Of a stretch of DNA of 64,000 nucleotides, positions 1-12,200 are shown piece by piece. The stretch comes from Trochalopteron elliotii (lineage: Eukaryota > Chordata > Aves > Passeriformes > Leiothrichidae). Both the position numbers and the translations under genes were made by a program. The first letter of the stretch is position 1, and every line of letters begins with the position of its first letter. The notes below the pieces were generated by a model. The model did no database searches. It was not told the origin of the DNA and worked only from the letters and a program-made list of their open reading frames with translations. Location: the NCBI GenBank assembly GCA_024734555.1, contig JANPWX010000077.1, positions 2,039,236-2,103,235 of the forward strand, read 5' to 3'.

Positions 1-873
1 TAAGGAATCTGCTTATTTGTTACCTAAAGCTATTTCTTTACTTAAGTTGTTGCAAAGAATGGATCTCTAGAGATTAGATTCTTTAAAGTGGCACTAATAC
101 TTTTAATTTGGACATACAAAACTCAGAGCTTAATTACAAGTACACAAAATTGCTTGGGAAAAATCACTAAGTATTAATTAACACATACTATATAAGTGTT
201 TTAGTACATTTCCATGGCTATTTGATTCACTCTGCTTATTATCTTACAATGTGTGCTGGATTTTTTATATCTTTTTTCTTAGGTAATCAAACTGTTGTTG
301 GTAACATCTGACATAGATACAGAGAATCATGTAAATAGCTGAATTTTGTAGTGTACATAAGTGGTCAGGTGAAGTCCACCATTTTTCTCATAGAGTGAGC
401 AAGGGGTCTGAAGAATTAAATCACATGATGCATTGTCACTTTATTTTTATAATTAAGATGTTAACCTGAGAGGTACTACAAATCTACAACTCTGTATCTG
501 AAAAGGATCCTGGGTTCAGCTCAACAGACTTCAGATATCAAGTCAAAGCACCTGAAATTGTCTTCCAAGAAGGCATTCATGACCTAGAAAAGGAGATCAT
601 GAAAGTACATTCCAAGATTATCTTATGAGAATAATTCATAGAGGATTCACCTTAATTCACATAGTTAATGGAGAGAGATACACTGCTTCAAACTAATAAT
701 CAGAATATGTAAACTTAGATTCCTTCCACGAATCATCTCCATGATTAACCTCTTTATTTACTAAAGGGATTATTTTGATTGATGCTTAAATTCTTAAGAA
801 TACAGTAGTAGGTTTTTTGTGAATATTTCAACAGTTGCCTTACGCTCCTGCTAAAATCAAGCAAAAAAAACTT
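1..873. other. Unique AT-rich non-coding DNA
   Basis: No open frame of note, no recognised repeat and no RNA gene. The composition is AT-rich and mixed, as in avian intergenic or intronic DNA. I see nothing functional to name. Confidence 0.6.
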
Positions 874-1135
874 CTAGGAATGATGCATCCACAACCTCAG
901 CTGTCCCAGTGTTTCACCACCACTGAGGAAAGAATTTCTCCCTAATATCTGATCTACACCCACTTCTTTCAGTTTACACCATTTTCTCTTGTCATGTCAC
1001 ATCTACATATGTAGGGACCCTTTCCCTCCTTTTCTTTGAGTTCCCTTCAGATCCTGGAAGGCTGCAGCTTCCAGGTCTCCCTGAGACCTTCTCTTCTCCG
1101 TGTTGAGCAACCCGAGATCTCTATCCTATAAGCTT
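874..1135 (-). mobile_element. CR1 LINE 3' fragment (first of two adjacent)
   Basis: Read on the minus strand this is the C-terminal end of CR1 ORF2 and the start of its 3' region. Visible landmarks on the plus strand are the antisense of the usual CR1 tail: 'gatgcatccacaacctc' near 881-897, a degenerate 'aagaatttctccctaatatctgatc' block near 930-954 and 'gagaccttctcttctcc' near 1083-1099. The copy is old, with many substitutions and stops, and it lacks the 3' terminal microsatellite. It codes for nothing. It is followed almost directly by a second CR1 piece covering an overlapping part of the consensus, so the two are separate insertions. Confidence 0.8.
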
Positions 1136-1138
1136 CTG

Positions 1139-1340
1139 CAGTCAACCTGTGCAAGTGTTTGGCCACTCTCACCATAACAATAAAGAACTTTTCATATACT
1201 GGAGTGGAATTCCCTATATTTAAGTATGTGTGCTTTGCCTCTTATCCTGTCATTAGGTACTGACCAGTGAGAAGAGCCTGTCTCCAACATCTTCATTTCT
1301 TTCCATGACATTTTTATAAACAAGGGTGAAGTTTCCTGCT
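1139..1340 (-). mobile_element. CR1 LINE 3' fragment (second of two adjacent)
   Basis: This is a second antisense CR1 piece. The block from 'tttgcctcttatcctgtca' near 1234-1252 through 'gagaagagcctgtctcc' near 1270-1286 matches the antisense of CR1 ORF2 C-terminal and 3' sequence. The same block occurs in the copy at 42.3-42.6 kb. It is decayed and non-coding. Its consensus span overlaps that of the piece just upstream, which argues against one interrupted element. Confidence 0.75.
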
Positions 1341-4300
1341 ATTTACTTGAAGGGAGGTAACAACTGATGACTGATTAGCAGAAACGTTTTACTCTTCAAT
1401 CAAGGGACATGATTGTAGAAATGAGTGTTCAATTTCCCATGTGAGAAAAGCACTAACAAAAGCAGGTATGGATAGCAGTTCTTATAATACTTTGAAGTTG
1501 TCTTATCACACCATTCTTTAAAGATATGATTTGGAGTTTTCATGCTGAAAACTGTCTTTGTACTTTTAGGACCGTAGTGGAAAATATGTTTCTTCTCACA
1601 TTCAAACTCGGGTCTCAAGTGTTTCTGGGGAAACAAAACCAAACCTAAAGCAAAACAACACAAAAAGAAAACCTAAAACCCACTACAGGTCAAAGATCAA
1701 AATCAATTATATATGACACTAATTAAAAAGAAGTACGAGTAAACCCATGTATTGTGGACATTATGAACTCATATTTACTCTTTTGCCTTCCTTCTTCTTA
1801 TCTGAATTGCTCACTTGCAAAGCCTAAGCTGGATCTTTCTATGAAAGTTTCATCAGAAAGCAAAGTCATATTTTGATTCCACACTTTCTTTTAATATAAG
1901 AAGTATGAAGTGAAACATTAACATCACATAATTCCCCCCAAGCCCCCAATACCCCCAAAACAACAACAAAAAACCCAGGAAAGAACCATAATGAAAAAGA
2001 AACTGTAAGAAGGAGCAATGGCCTGTAGTAAAATGGGATTCTTACAAGTGCAAGAATAAATTCTGCTATTCTCTGTTTATGGTGATTTTTCTACATTTCA
2101 TCTTTGGTTGCTTTCATAACATCTAGAAAAGAAATTTTTGAGCTTTTGGGGTTTTTTCCTACCTTTTCATAGGTGTCATAATTAAGTTCTTAGTTGTTTT
2201 TTCTGGCATGGGTCACTCAAAGATATTCAACACATGATATATAGTCATAGACATAATTTTTTTCCCTGATTTAAACTGCTGAATTTCCTCACTGTTGCAG
2301 ACTGTTACAGGTAAAATGTGTTTTGGCTTATTTTTTCCCAAGAAGTAATCAAATGTTTATTGTGAATGTTTTCAAGCTGAGGGCTTTTGATTTCCTAAAG
2401 GTCTTTGATGATTATGAAAGTATTTGTCACCATGGAGTTTGCGGTAACTCTCCAACTGTGTATCTGCAATTTCAGATAAAGTTATTAGACTGTCTTTGTT
2501 ACACTCCTGTTCTTATTCCATGCTGTTATGGTTTCAATTTTATTTAATTTGTTTTGGTCAGTGTCCTAATAATAGCTGCCGGTAGTTTTAAATATCAAAA
2601 GCTAAGGTAATATGCAACTCAAATGACTAACTACAAAAGGATTTGCTTGTAACTGGAATAAATTCAGTTTAGAGAGAGTCTTATTCACAGAATAACTTGT
2701 GCTTATGTTTGTACTGATGGCTATTCAAGAAGGCACTTCACTGCCAACAGCACAAACTACATGAACTCTGTCTGCTTGCAGTGTGGCACTGTTGGTTCCA
2801 TTTTATAGCCATTGCAAGATGTCTTGATGAAGAAGTCATGCTGTCCTGGTTTTTCAAGTATAACATTTGAATTTCTAAGCTGACCACCAACAGTTGTACT
2901 TTCTGCATGGATGGTTAGCACAGGAGGGTATAAAACTGTTGGCAAATCCAATCCACTCTTGGAAAGCACAAGGTGTCGTGGGGCATGTTTAATGTGAACC
3001 TCGTTAGTTTTTCATCTATATTAACATAATCCACCTAAACCCGTTGTTACTAAAGTTTAAATGACTAAAATTAATTATTCTGGCTCAAAGGGTTTCTGCT
3101 CCTACTATCTGTAACTTAATTGAGTGTGCTATTATTTTAATTTTAGTTAGCAAGCCAGTACCTTGAGATTTCTGTCACTGGCCAATAGCCATAAACTGGA
3201 TTGCCTACTGTGTCAATGTTTTATGGCATTCATTAATCATAGGCTCATACAACACTCAAAAAATCTCTGATATGTTAGAAACTTTAACGGGTTAACACTT
3301 TGACAATGATATCCTAGAGCTTTTCTTTGTGGATTGTTAATTTTGTTCTGGTTTTGTTTGTTTGTTTGTGGGGGAAGTGTTGGATGGGCTGGAGTTTGGT
3401 TTTGGTTTGTTTTCCCTGTCTACCATTCACCTGTTTCTCATTACCTTTGGATAAATAGACATTAAAAAATCATATTTAGCATCTGGCATAAAGATTAATT
3501 TTTTAAGGAAAGCATGCATTCCATAAATCAAAGGTTTAATTCTTGTAAAGGTCCTCCTGAGACACCAAGTCTTCTCCTGTAATTGCAGAATCATAACATA
3601 TATTTTTTTAATCTAATTTCTGAGATTTAAAAGATAACTTAAAAGAAATTCTCATTTACCTACAGCCACCTTTCTTCCTCAGAAGTCTGGTTCAGATTTT
3701 ATTCTGGCATCATTACAGTGAAAACTGTAACTAAAAATTAACTGGTTTTATTCATTTATACGATGTAAGTACCATATATTATTCAAATAGATATAACCCT
3801 TGCAAACACATATTTTTGGTGACTGTAAATAATCCTAGAACTTAGCAGGAAAGACAAACAATATCATATGCCCAATGTTTTGGGGATTTTTTCCCCTCTT
3901 TCATTTATTCTTGCCTTGGGACAGAAGAGCTTCATCTGTTCACCAGTCCCAGGTTCTACTTAGGTGCCTAAATAATTGTTTAAAAATTATATATATGCTT
4001 ACATATTTTTTTCTTTTTTTTCCCCCAGTATTTGTAAACCTGAATTCCACACTTTTGCAAAATCCTACATTTCAATAAATAGTAAAACACAGTCAATATT
4101 TACAAGATGAGAAAGGTTTTGTCAGTGGACACTGAGGAGGTAAAGGTCACAAAATTCTAAGAGTTTTCAAGTATAGTCTTATAACAAGCAATAGCAATCT
4201 CAGAGAATTGTGTGTAATTCTATAAGCTTGAAGAATCTAAATTTTCTCATTTCTTATTTCCGTTATATCTGTGTATCTGAGTAAACTAATTTAAAAAATA

Positions 4301-7071
4301 ATAATAACAACTAATTTTTAAACTCTGTTTGAATTCTTCTAATTCTTGATTTCAACTAGTGCATGCCAGATCTAGATGTATGTAGCATCTATATAAATCA
4401 TCTCCTATCAACAAATTCTCATTAAAAAAAAAGGAGTTGCCCTTAATGAACATTGTTTTGTTAATAATTAGGGAATGATTCAACAAGCTTTGGATGAGCT
4501 TTTAAAAATGTAGGAGGGAATTCAACTTGTCTTGTTAATTTGAGGTATATTGTGTGTACCATTGAACCTATTATTCATCATCATCATACAGATGATATTC
4601 CCAGACATGAGTCATTGTAATTAAGTACAGCAACAACAAAAATATGCACATTATATCTTATCTATATATTCACACTTGGCTTATTTGTACAGTTTGTCAA
4701 AGAATCATTTTGACTATTTTTTAACTTAAGTAAACATGTAGCTATGTAAGATTTTTTATATGGCAATAGAATGTTATTTTAAAGTGGTGCTATTGTCCCT
4801 GTCTTTATTCTTCAACAAAATAATCAGATATAAAAGAATAGAATATAATTAAGTGTTTAATGACAGAGTAAAGTTACATAGGAGGTGAAATAAAATGAAG
4901 GTGTTACGGTATACATCTACTAGGACTAGAGACTCTTTCTCTCTCCCTCCCTCTCCTTCTCTGCTTATTCTGAGTGTAAGATTCCTGTCTTTAGGTCCTC
5001 ACAGAATGTCTCCCCATCCTCAGTGAGTGCTTTCAAATTCATGCTTAGAAGACATGCACCATATTAGTAACATATAATTTGGATAACTCACCATCGCACA
5101 CCAAGTTGCTTCAAAGGATCTTGTTCTATAAAGTTCTCTTCTGAAGCCTCTTAATGTAATCTAGACCATGTTCGAGTATGTTTACTGAGGCATAAATCAA
5201 GTTTTGGGTCCCTGATTCTTCATTGTGGGGATGTACATTTTTTTTTCCTCCTCAAAGCCTCTGGGAAGGAAGTAAATAACATTTCCATGCGCTCACTTTA
5301 CACAAAGGTAAGAAATTACTGTTGTGCACCTTTAGTCATTCACAATATAGTACAGAAGTAGTCTTGTTATGTTAGTCTTCTCTCTCTCTCAATAGGAAGA
5401 CTCATCTCAAAGTTTAAATTTCTTAAGCAGTGTAATTATCTGTTACATTTTCTTCAGGCTGTGACTAGAAAATCCATTGAGGTCTAAAATACTGTTTCTA
5501 CAATAGCAGAAACATGGCAATCATGTAAAAAGAAGTTTGACAGAATTTAGAAAATATTATTCAAGAGGAGATAGTGATTTATTAGACAGCTATCTAAATA
5601 TAAATCTGTACGGAATGCACAGCATAGTTTCTGTTTTATTGGCTGTCTAAGTTTGTGACAAAAAGAAAGCTTATGTTTGAATGACAGTTAAGTTTCTGAT
5701 GTCACTGTGAAGCAAAGATCTTCTTCCAGAATGTTTCAATAAGCTTATTATCCAAACATGCCCTCCTGTTATATTTTGAAAATTCAGGACAATTAACACT
5801 TCTGTAAAAAAAGATTAAAAAATAAGAAAAGTGAGAAAATTATCAAGTCTGGACTAAGTTACCATAAATAAATTGAACTAGCTGCTAGATTTAATAGGGA
5901 TTTAAAATGATATTCAATCTACTGAGTTTGAGGGTGGTTGTTAAAATTAGGTAATTATAAAATTATATATTTTTAACCAAGAGAATCCTTCAGTAATTTT
6001 TCTTCTTAATTATAAATTTCTAAATGTGCTTCTAACCAACAGTTGTGGTAGAATGAGGGAGCTTAAGCCATATTGATCCACATGCCACTGCTAATTATAT
6101 TAAATTCAAAGGAAGATGGAAGGACAGATAATCTTTCTGAAGAGCATGCAGATAGACCACAGAAGATGTAACTTCTGAATTTTTCTTAAGGCATGAAAAA
6201 GCTTGGATTTGAGCCTTTTTAACTTCAGTACTTATCATATTCTTGTGATCAGAATGTACAAAAAAGGATGATGATAAAATCCTTAGTAATACATTCATTA
6301 ATCCAGAGGTTATCCCTTCCTCTTACAATCCCCTCAAGCACTGCTTCTGTCTGAATTTTAAACATGATGATCTTGGAGCCTGACCTAAGTCACAGATTGA
6401 AATTCAGTATATCTTGAATAATTCATAGTATTGATGTGCATTGGTGTTTAAAATAAAATAGATAATGCTTAGGGTCATGAACCTCCTCTTCATAAATACT
6501 TTGGGATTGCATAAATGTTAGTTGAAGACTCTGATACCCAGACAGAAGAGCCGTCAATTCTAATTCTGGGATGCTCAGACTTTTATCCAGAGTCAAACTC
6601 TGGTGACACATTGCCTTGGGGTTTTGGATGTGCTTGATCATTTACCTTGTAAGCTTGCACGGTGGGTTCAGTGGCATTCATTAATTATTCTGATCACCTG
6701 AAATAGCTGCAAGAAAAATAATGAGGAACCTTTGAAGTATTGAGGAAATGACTCTTTCTTCAGCACATGAAATATAATAGGAACGATAATATTTAAAAAA
6801 ATAAAAAAAAAACCCACAGAATTTTGCCAATTCATGAAATCCAATGGAAGCTGCACCACTGACATCATGTGGATGTTTGCCAACTAGAGTTTTTCTCGTG
6901 GTTGTGTAGTACACATATATTTTTGTCAGTCAATGAAATTATGTCTTTACCAGACCAATCCACCACTCTCAGTAAAGACATATTAAATAAAATTGAGACA
7001 GAGCAAAGTAATATTTTTTAAAGGTGTTTTTTTTGCTAGAGCACATGTAATGATAGAGCACATATTCCTTT
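1341..7071. other. Unique AT-rich non-coding DNA
   Basis: This long stretch holds no recognisable gene or dated repeat. Simple patches include a pyrimidine tract near 4938-4965, short poly-A/T runs and TTTG runs near 3355-3370. Open frames here are under 90 codons, show no domain and lack a plausible exon context. Confidence 0.55.
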
Positions 7072-7340
7072 AAGGTTATCTGATTAACGACCTTGTCAAA
7101 ATGGGATGCTAAGACAAAGGGGGAGGCAAAAACCTGATAACAGAGACAATACCAAGAGAAAAACTTTGTCAGTTGGGTCAGTTTGTAAGAATATGTGGAG
7201 TTGGAGCACAATGTCAGTAAGATCATCTGATTGGGGACCATGTGAAACTGGCATGACATGAAAAACCAGGAGGCAATAAACAAAGCATATGAAGACACAG
7301 ACCTGACAAGCAACAATGGAGCTCAATGAAACCCTGTCAG
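7072..7340. repeat. Diverged tandem duplication, period about 147 bp
   Basis: Two diverged copies lie in direct orientation at 7072-7172 and 7219-7340. Both begin with a form of 'aagntnatctgatt'. Both continue with 'gacc(t/a)tgt(c/g)aaa', a shared 'ggaggcaa' block and 'cctga(t/c)aa', and both end with '(t/c)tgtcag'. The second copy carries about 18 extra bases in the middle. The pair lies directly upstream of an LTR-like block, so it may be a duplicated U3 enhancer region of an old endogenous retrovirus. That link is inferred. Confidence 0.6.
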
Positions 7341-7907
7341 GTACACAAATTGAAGGGCTATCAAGAAAATGCAAGAGTCATTTCGGAGAGGACCACCATG
7401 GGTCTTACAATCCATTAGAGTGTACAAGAACAGATAAGAGATGAAGTGGGGGGCACACTGAAGCTTGTGAATCGAGATATCTTAGCCTTGGCTGGGTATA
7501 GGCCATGGTGTAGAAAGACCAAAGATAAGAAAAAGAACTAGGAAGAGTGTTGTATATGAAAGTGTCAAGGTCTTTAAAACTACGTAATTTTGTAAAAGCT
7601 GCCAAATAATGCGAACAATAGGCCATCTGTAACTTGTGGGAAAAATCTTGTGACTGTTTAGGACTGTGTCCTATTTTGAGCTGCAACAAGTATATAACAC
7701 TGTACTGCGAGAATAATATCTGACTTCAATGGCTTCAATAGCTTCAACTTAAACTCCTTTTACCCTGACTTCAACTTAAACTTCAATAAAGTTTAATTTC
7801 AACTCAAACTCCAACCTATTTTTGCTCAAGCTTTGACTTAAGGCTCCATGCTTGGATTACTTTTGCACTCCATCTTTAAAGTCCCCCAGTCTCTCAGCCA
7901 CGTGACA
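7341..7907 (+). mobile_element. Probable endogenous-retrovirus LTR, 5' boundary unresolved
   Basis: Three LTR hallmarks occur in the right order on the plus strand: TATATAA at 7691-7697, AATAAA at 7785-7790 (94 bp downstream), and a CA end at 7906-7907. A primer-binding-site-like motif starting TGGC follows at 7912. Between TATA and the CA end the sequence is rich in CTTCAA repeats. I could not place the 5' TG end or a target-site duplication, and the tandem duplication just upstream may belong to its U3. The family is not recognised. It could also be another kind of repeat with chance TATA and poly-A motifs. Confidence 0.45.
7691..7697 (+). promoter_or_regulatory. TATA box of the LTR-like block
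   Basis: TATATAA sits 94 bp upstream of AATAAA at 7785-7790, spacing that fits a retroviral U3-R arrangement. It is plausible but unproven, because TA-rich DNA is common in this window. Confidence 0.4.
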
Positions 7908-7911
7908 TTAG

Positions 7912-8330
7912 GTGGCAACGTGGGTTTACAGGATGTGGATTTGTTTGGAGTGTGCACAGTGATGAAGGCTTGTGCAGCAGAAAGAAGGAGCTGGGAGGAC
8001 CAAAGAGTGAGGATAGAGAGACTGGAGCATGAAAGGGGACATTGTGTGTTAAATGGGGTCAGTTAGTATGCTTCTCTGCTCACTGTGGGCCTGACCTGTC
8101 TTTTTGCATCTTCTTATTAGTTCCTTAACTATCTTCCTGCATAATGACACTGTAGCCAGTGTGTGTGCCTGTGCGTGTGCACTTTTGTGTAAGGACTCAG
8201 CCTCAACTGCTGGTGAGATGTGAGTGTGGGAGTGAAACTTGTTGCCAGCTGCTGGAGTCAGACTGGAGTCTGTAAGTATCAGAGTCAGCTACTGGAGATA
8301 ATGGGGACCTTTAACTTACAGCCCCTGGGG
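7912..8330 (+). mobile_element. Possible ERV primer-binding site and leader
   Basis: The motif TGGCAACGTGGG directly follows the putative LTR end, where a retroviral primer-binding site would lie. The downstream DNA is richer in G and C than its surroundings and contains a purine-rich stretch at 7978-8040, but no gag-like reading frame. I could not assign the primer tRNA. If the LTR call is right, this is a leader whose coding part has been lost. Confidence 0.35.
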
Positions 8331-8344
8331 CAGGAACAGAGAGA

Positions 8345-8363
8345 GAGACCGAGACCGAGACCC

Positions 8364-8394
<31 letters not shown>

Positions 8395-8516
8395 AATAGA
8401 CAGAGACAGAGACAGAGACAGAGACGGAGACGGAGACGGAGACGGAGACGGAGACGGAGACGGAGACGGAGACGGAGACGGAGACGGAGACAGAGACAGA
8501 GACAGAGACAGAGACA
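8345..8516. repeat. Mosaic GAGACN hexamer array
   Basis: This is a 172-bp hexanucleotide array built in blocks: GAGACC (about eight units, one changed to CAGACC, 8345-8392), then GAGACA (three clean units, 8403-8420), then GAGACG (eleven perfect units, 8421-8486), then GAGACA (five units, 8487-8516). One strand is mostly purine. Both strands give long spurious open frames of alternating dipeptides (Arg-Leu, Ser-Val, Ser-Pro), which are not genes. The blocks show local spread of third-variant units by slippage or unequal exchange. Confidence 0.95.
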
Positions 8517-9200
8517 GTTCCAAAACCAACTAGTGGTAGAATTGGGGTGAATGAGGCAGATTCTGGGAATCAGCACTAGAGGCTGGAGAAGAACTCTGTG
8601 CTCTCTATGCCTGGTTCTTGATGAGGAGGGGGTGTGAGTGTCTGTATCTTCCCAAACCAGGTATGCATGGGGCTTGCCTTTGAATTCCCTGTCAAACTTC
8701 AAACTGGAGAAGCCATCAAATTGAGAGAACACCCGGGTAGGCAAGAAGGCCTGTCATTCAGGCAAGGCTGCTGGGACAGGTAGAAGACCTGTGCCAGTAC
8801 TGCCAGTACTGAGAAAATTCATGAGTGAACATATGATTGTAAACCTGGAGAGTGCTGTATGTGCTGCACTAATGACCTCCTGCTTCTAACAGCACAGAAG
8901 AAGACAGGGCAGGGCTGTCTAAGCTTGTGTTTTTGTGTGGCTGCTGTTGAAGGCAGCACCTTGTCTTTGATTGTCTCTGTGACCAGCAATGCCACTGTTG
9001 TCTGTTTATGTCTGCATGGTTTTGGTTTTATTGTTTTGTTCTTTTTCAGGGAGGAGGATGTGGGGAGGAAATGTGTTGGGGTTTTTTGTGGTTTTTTTTT
9101 TTGCTTGTTTGTTGTTGTTTTTGGTTTTGTTTTTTTTACAGTATGCTTTATTTCATATGTATAAGCCAAAACCTGAGATTAAATACTGTACTAAAAATAT
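8517..9200. other. GC-richer non-coding DNA next to the hexamer array
   Basis: This segment is richer in G and C than its flanks up to about 9000 and then grades into a T/G-rich low-complexity run (9014-9140). A 10-bp tandem duplication (gccagtactg, then gccagtact) lies near 8793-8811. It may be part of the same mobile element as the LTR-like block upstream, but I see no coding or LTR signature. Several short overlapping frames arise only from the T/G-rich run. Confidence 0.4.
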
Positions 9201-12200
9201 GTTCTAAGACAATTATTTCTGTTTATTTCTCATATGTACTGTATATTGCTTAATGCCAGCTGAAGAAGTAAAACAATACTTATGTTGCAAATTTTATCAC
9301 CTTCTCTTTTCTGAAGTGAATTATGGAGTAGTAAGAAAAGAACTAACCCAAACTTGATCCAATACCTGCAATGTAGGTGACCAACATCAAAAAGTGGTTT
9401 GGATACATACACTAAGGTAGCTTATAGCTCAGCTCCACAAAGGATGGATCATGCTTCATGCTGCTTCCCTGCATAAGCCAATGTACCTACACCTAAAAAT
9501 GCACAGTGCTATTAATGCAGCTGAATCTCAGCAGAAACTGAAAACATATTTTCACTTTTTAGTGTTTTGCTCTGACAGATACTAGCAGGAAATACTGATG
9601 ATATAAAAGCCTCTTGCCTGTTGGGTTTTTTTTTTGTTTTGTTTTTTTTTTTTGTTTTTTTTTTTTTGTTCTTGGGTTATGGTGTCTTTTTTTTTTTTTT
9701 TTTTTGTAATGTAGGTTATCTTCACCACCTACTCCTTCAAACAAGGACTGAGGACTGCAGAGCTGTCAAAAATTAATGCATACTGCCATAATGATTTTGT
9801 ACCAACTTGTCATGATAATGTACATTATTTAATGATTATTTAATGATTAACAGTTCTTATATGACAAAATACTTTCTAATTTCATCAGGAAACAAGGAAC
9901 CATGTCTGTTTAGACTAATAACATGTCAACTCTGATATTTTTTCCTGACAGCTATTGTGATGTGGATCTCTCTTCAAGTATAAGAAGTTATTGTTCTTTT
10001 ACCTTTTTTACTTTTGTTTTTCATTGTTTGAGAAGGTAGGGGAAGTTTTCATAGATGAGTCTAAAGCAGTGTTGGGGAAGGTAAAATTGAAGGGATGTTT
10101 GATCATTCCTTTTTACCCCATAAATGACAATCCCATTTAATTTATTTTTTTTAAGAAGACAAGATGGAAAATTTGTGCAAACAGAAGAAAACAATGAAAT
10201 TATTACATTCAATCAATCATGAACAAAGCAGAAAACAACCTGAAACATTAAAGGCAAGGAAACAAGGACCTTTTGTGGCAACAAAATTATTCCACAATTT
10301 GTAATGAAAATTTTCTTTCTTTCTTCTTACTATAAATTCAGTAGCATCTGCTCTCAGCAAAGAGTGAAAATGCAAACAGGTTTTACTTTAATATGATATG
10401 ACTATTCCTCAGTTTTCTAATGAAAGAATGATTGTTCAGTCAGCTTTCTTCAGAGTTAAATGGCTGTAAAATTAGAAGATGGAAAAGCACAAGAATCAGA
10501 AATCTTCAGATTTCATGATCTGTTTAAAAAAAGAAACAAAACTCCTGATGCCTGAGCTAAGCACTAGAACAAAAATTATGTTCTTCACTATTCGGTTAAT
10601 ACGAATGGAGTATGATGTCTTACATTTTTTGTGCTAAATTTTTTCCTGCAGAACAAAATAATTAAAGCACATTTCTTCCTTGATAATAATATAGTTTAAA
10701 GGAAAAACAAACAAACAAACAAACAAACAAACAAGCTCCCCTAACTGTAATTACCAAGTAAAGAGAAAAAAAAAAAAAAGTGACTATCTACATGTACAAC
10801 AAGTAAAGAAATCATACTGGAAAATCAGCCATAAAAATATGAAAATGGTCCAACTTTCTCACAATTTTAATGTACTTTTTTTTTTTTAAATATCACTATT
10901 TAAGCATCAGGATGAATATGCATTTTATATATATATATAGTGTTTGTGTGTGTATCCAGTCAGCTTTGTATGAAATAGAATTACCTAATTTACATTTTAA
11001 TATTAATTAATTTTCATTAATACTGAACCTTACCTTCAGTTTCCTGTTTATTCTTTTTGGCCCATATTTTCTCCCACCCTCATATTTGTGCTCACTACCT
11101 TTCTGTAGTCATGCTCCCCACATGCTGATGTTCATCTTGTTCTCTGTATCAATCCACAGAAAAATGTTTGCATTTTTGCTTCTCCAAAACTCATTAAATC
11201 TTAAAAGGCTTGAGAGGTCAAAAAAGCAACAAGCAACTGGATTTTTTTCCATTAGACACCTAAAAGTAAGGACTGACATAAACAGCAGATTATTTAATAT
11301 GTCTCAGAATATGTAAGCTCTCTATTACTTGTTCATGCCATTGTAAATATGATAGCAGATTTTCCCTGTATGTTTTACAGTATCTCCCAGATGGCTGCAA
11401 CTGAAGGCTCACAGAACAATGTAATTAATGCTTTAATTTTCAATATTTATAATTTCATTATTTTGTTAATTTGACAGCATTTAATTTGAATTAAACCTCT
11501 ACTTTAATTTTTTAAACATGACAGAGAACAAACTCCCTCACCTTTTGCTGCTTCCTCTCTTCTTCTCTTCCTCCAAAATTATCAAAATTCCATCCTATAT
11601 TATAATATAAGGGAACAGAAATAATTTATCATTTTTAAGAGTGCTTAATTATAAACTATTAGTGTCTGAGCAAGCACAGGAGTAATTAAAAATTTTAACC
11701 ACCAAAACAACAACAAAAATCCAAACAAAAAGCCCCAACCCCACACCAAAACCAAACAAAAAGCCAAAAACCAAAAATACTTTAGGAAAGCCAGGAGTGG
11801 ACTAACATAGCTCTTTGTAACTGAATGTGAAGTCTATATAGACAGGAAGTTGTGGGCTGCTGTGCACTTAATGCTACTCTTTGCACTAAAAACCTTCTGA
11901 TAGAGTATTTGGGGAGTTTGTTGTAAAGACAGGTGATAAAAGTGATTAAAGTACAAAAATCTTAAAAAGAACATAATTTAAAGTTTTGAAGATTTTGTAG
12001 TGAAGCAGAAATAGACCTTGACATTCACCAGGAGTAAAAAGAGAAAAAGAAAAAAAAAAAAAAGAGGAAGAGAAAGAGAGTTTATCCTCCTGTCCGTGAG
12101 CATTTCTATTATGCAAGGTGAAGCCAACTGCTATTTTGTAACAGATCTGAATAAGAAATGCTAATACAGAATAATTTCATGTTCCTTCAATAGCTCTCTA

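Noticed and set aside
8311..8744. Open frames of 72 and 142 codons on the minus strand with Ser-Val, Ser-Pro, Arg-Leu and Leu-Cys repeats
   Set aside because: They are translations of the GAGACN hexamer array in different frames, not a low-complexity protein gene.
8819..9253. Overlapping frames on both strands (Lys/Thr-rich and Phe/Val/Cys-rich)
   Set aside because: They come from a T/G-rich low-complexity run; no membrane protein family is recognisable.
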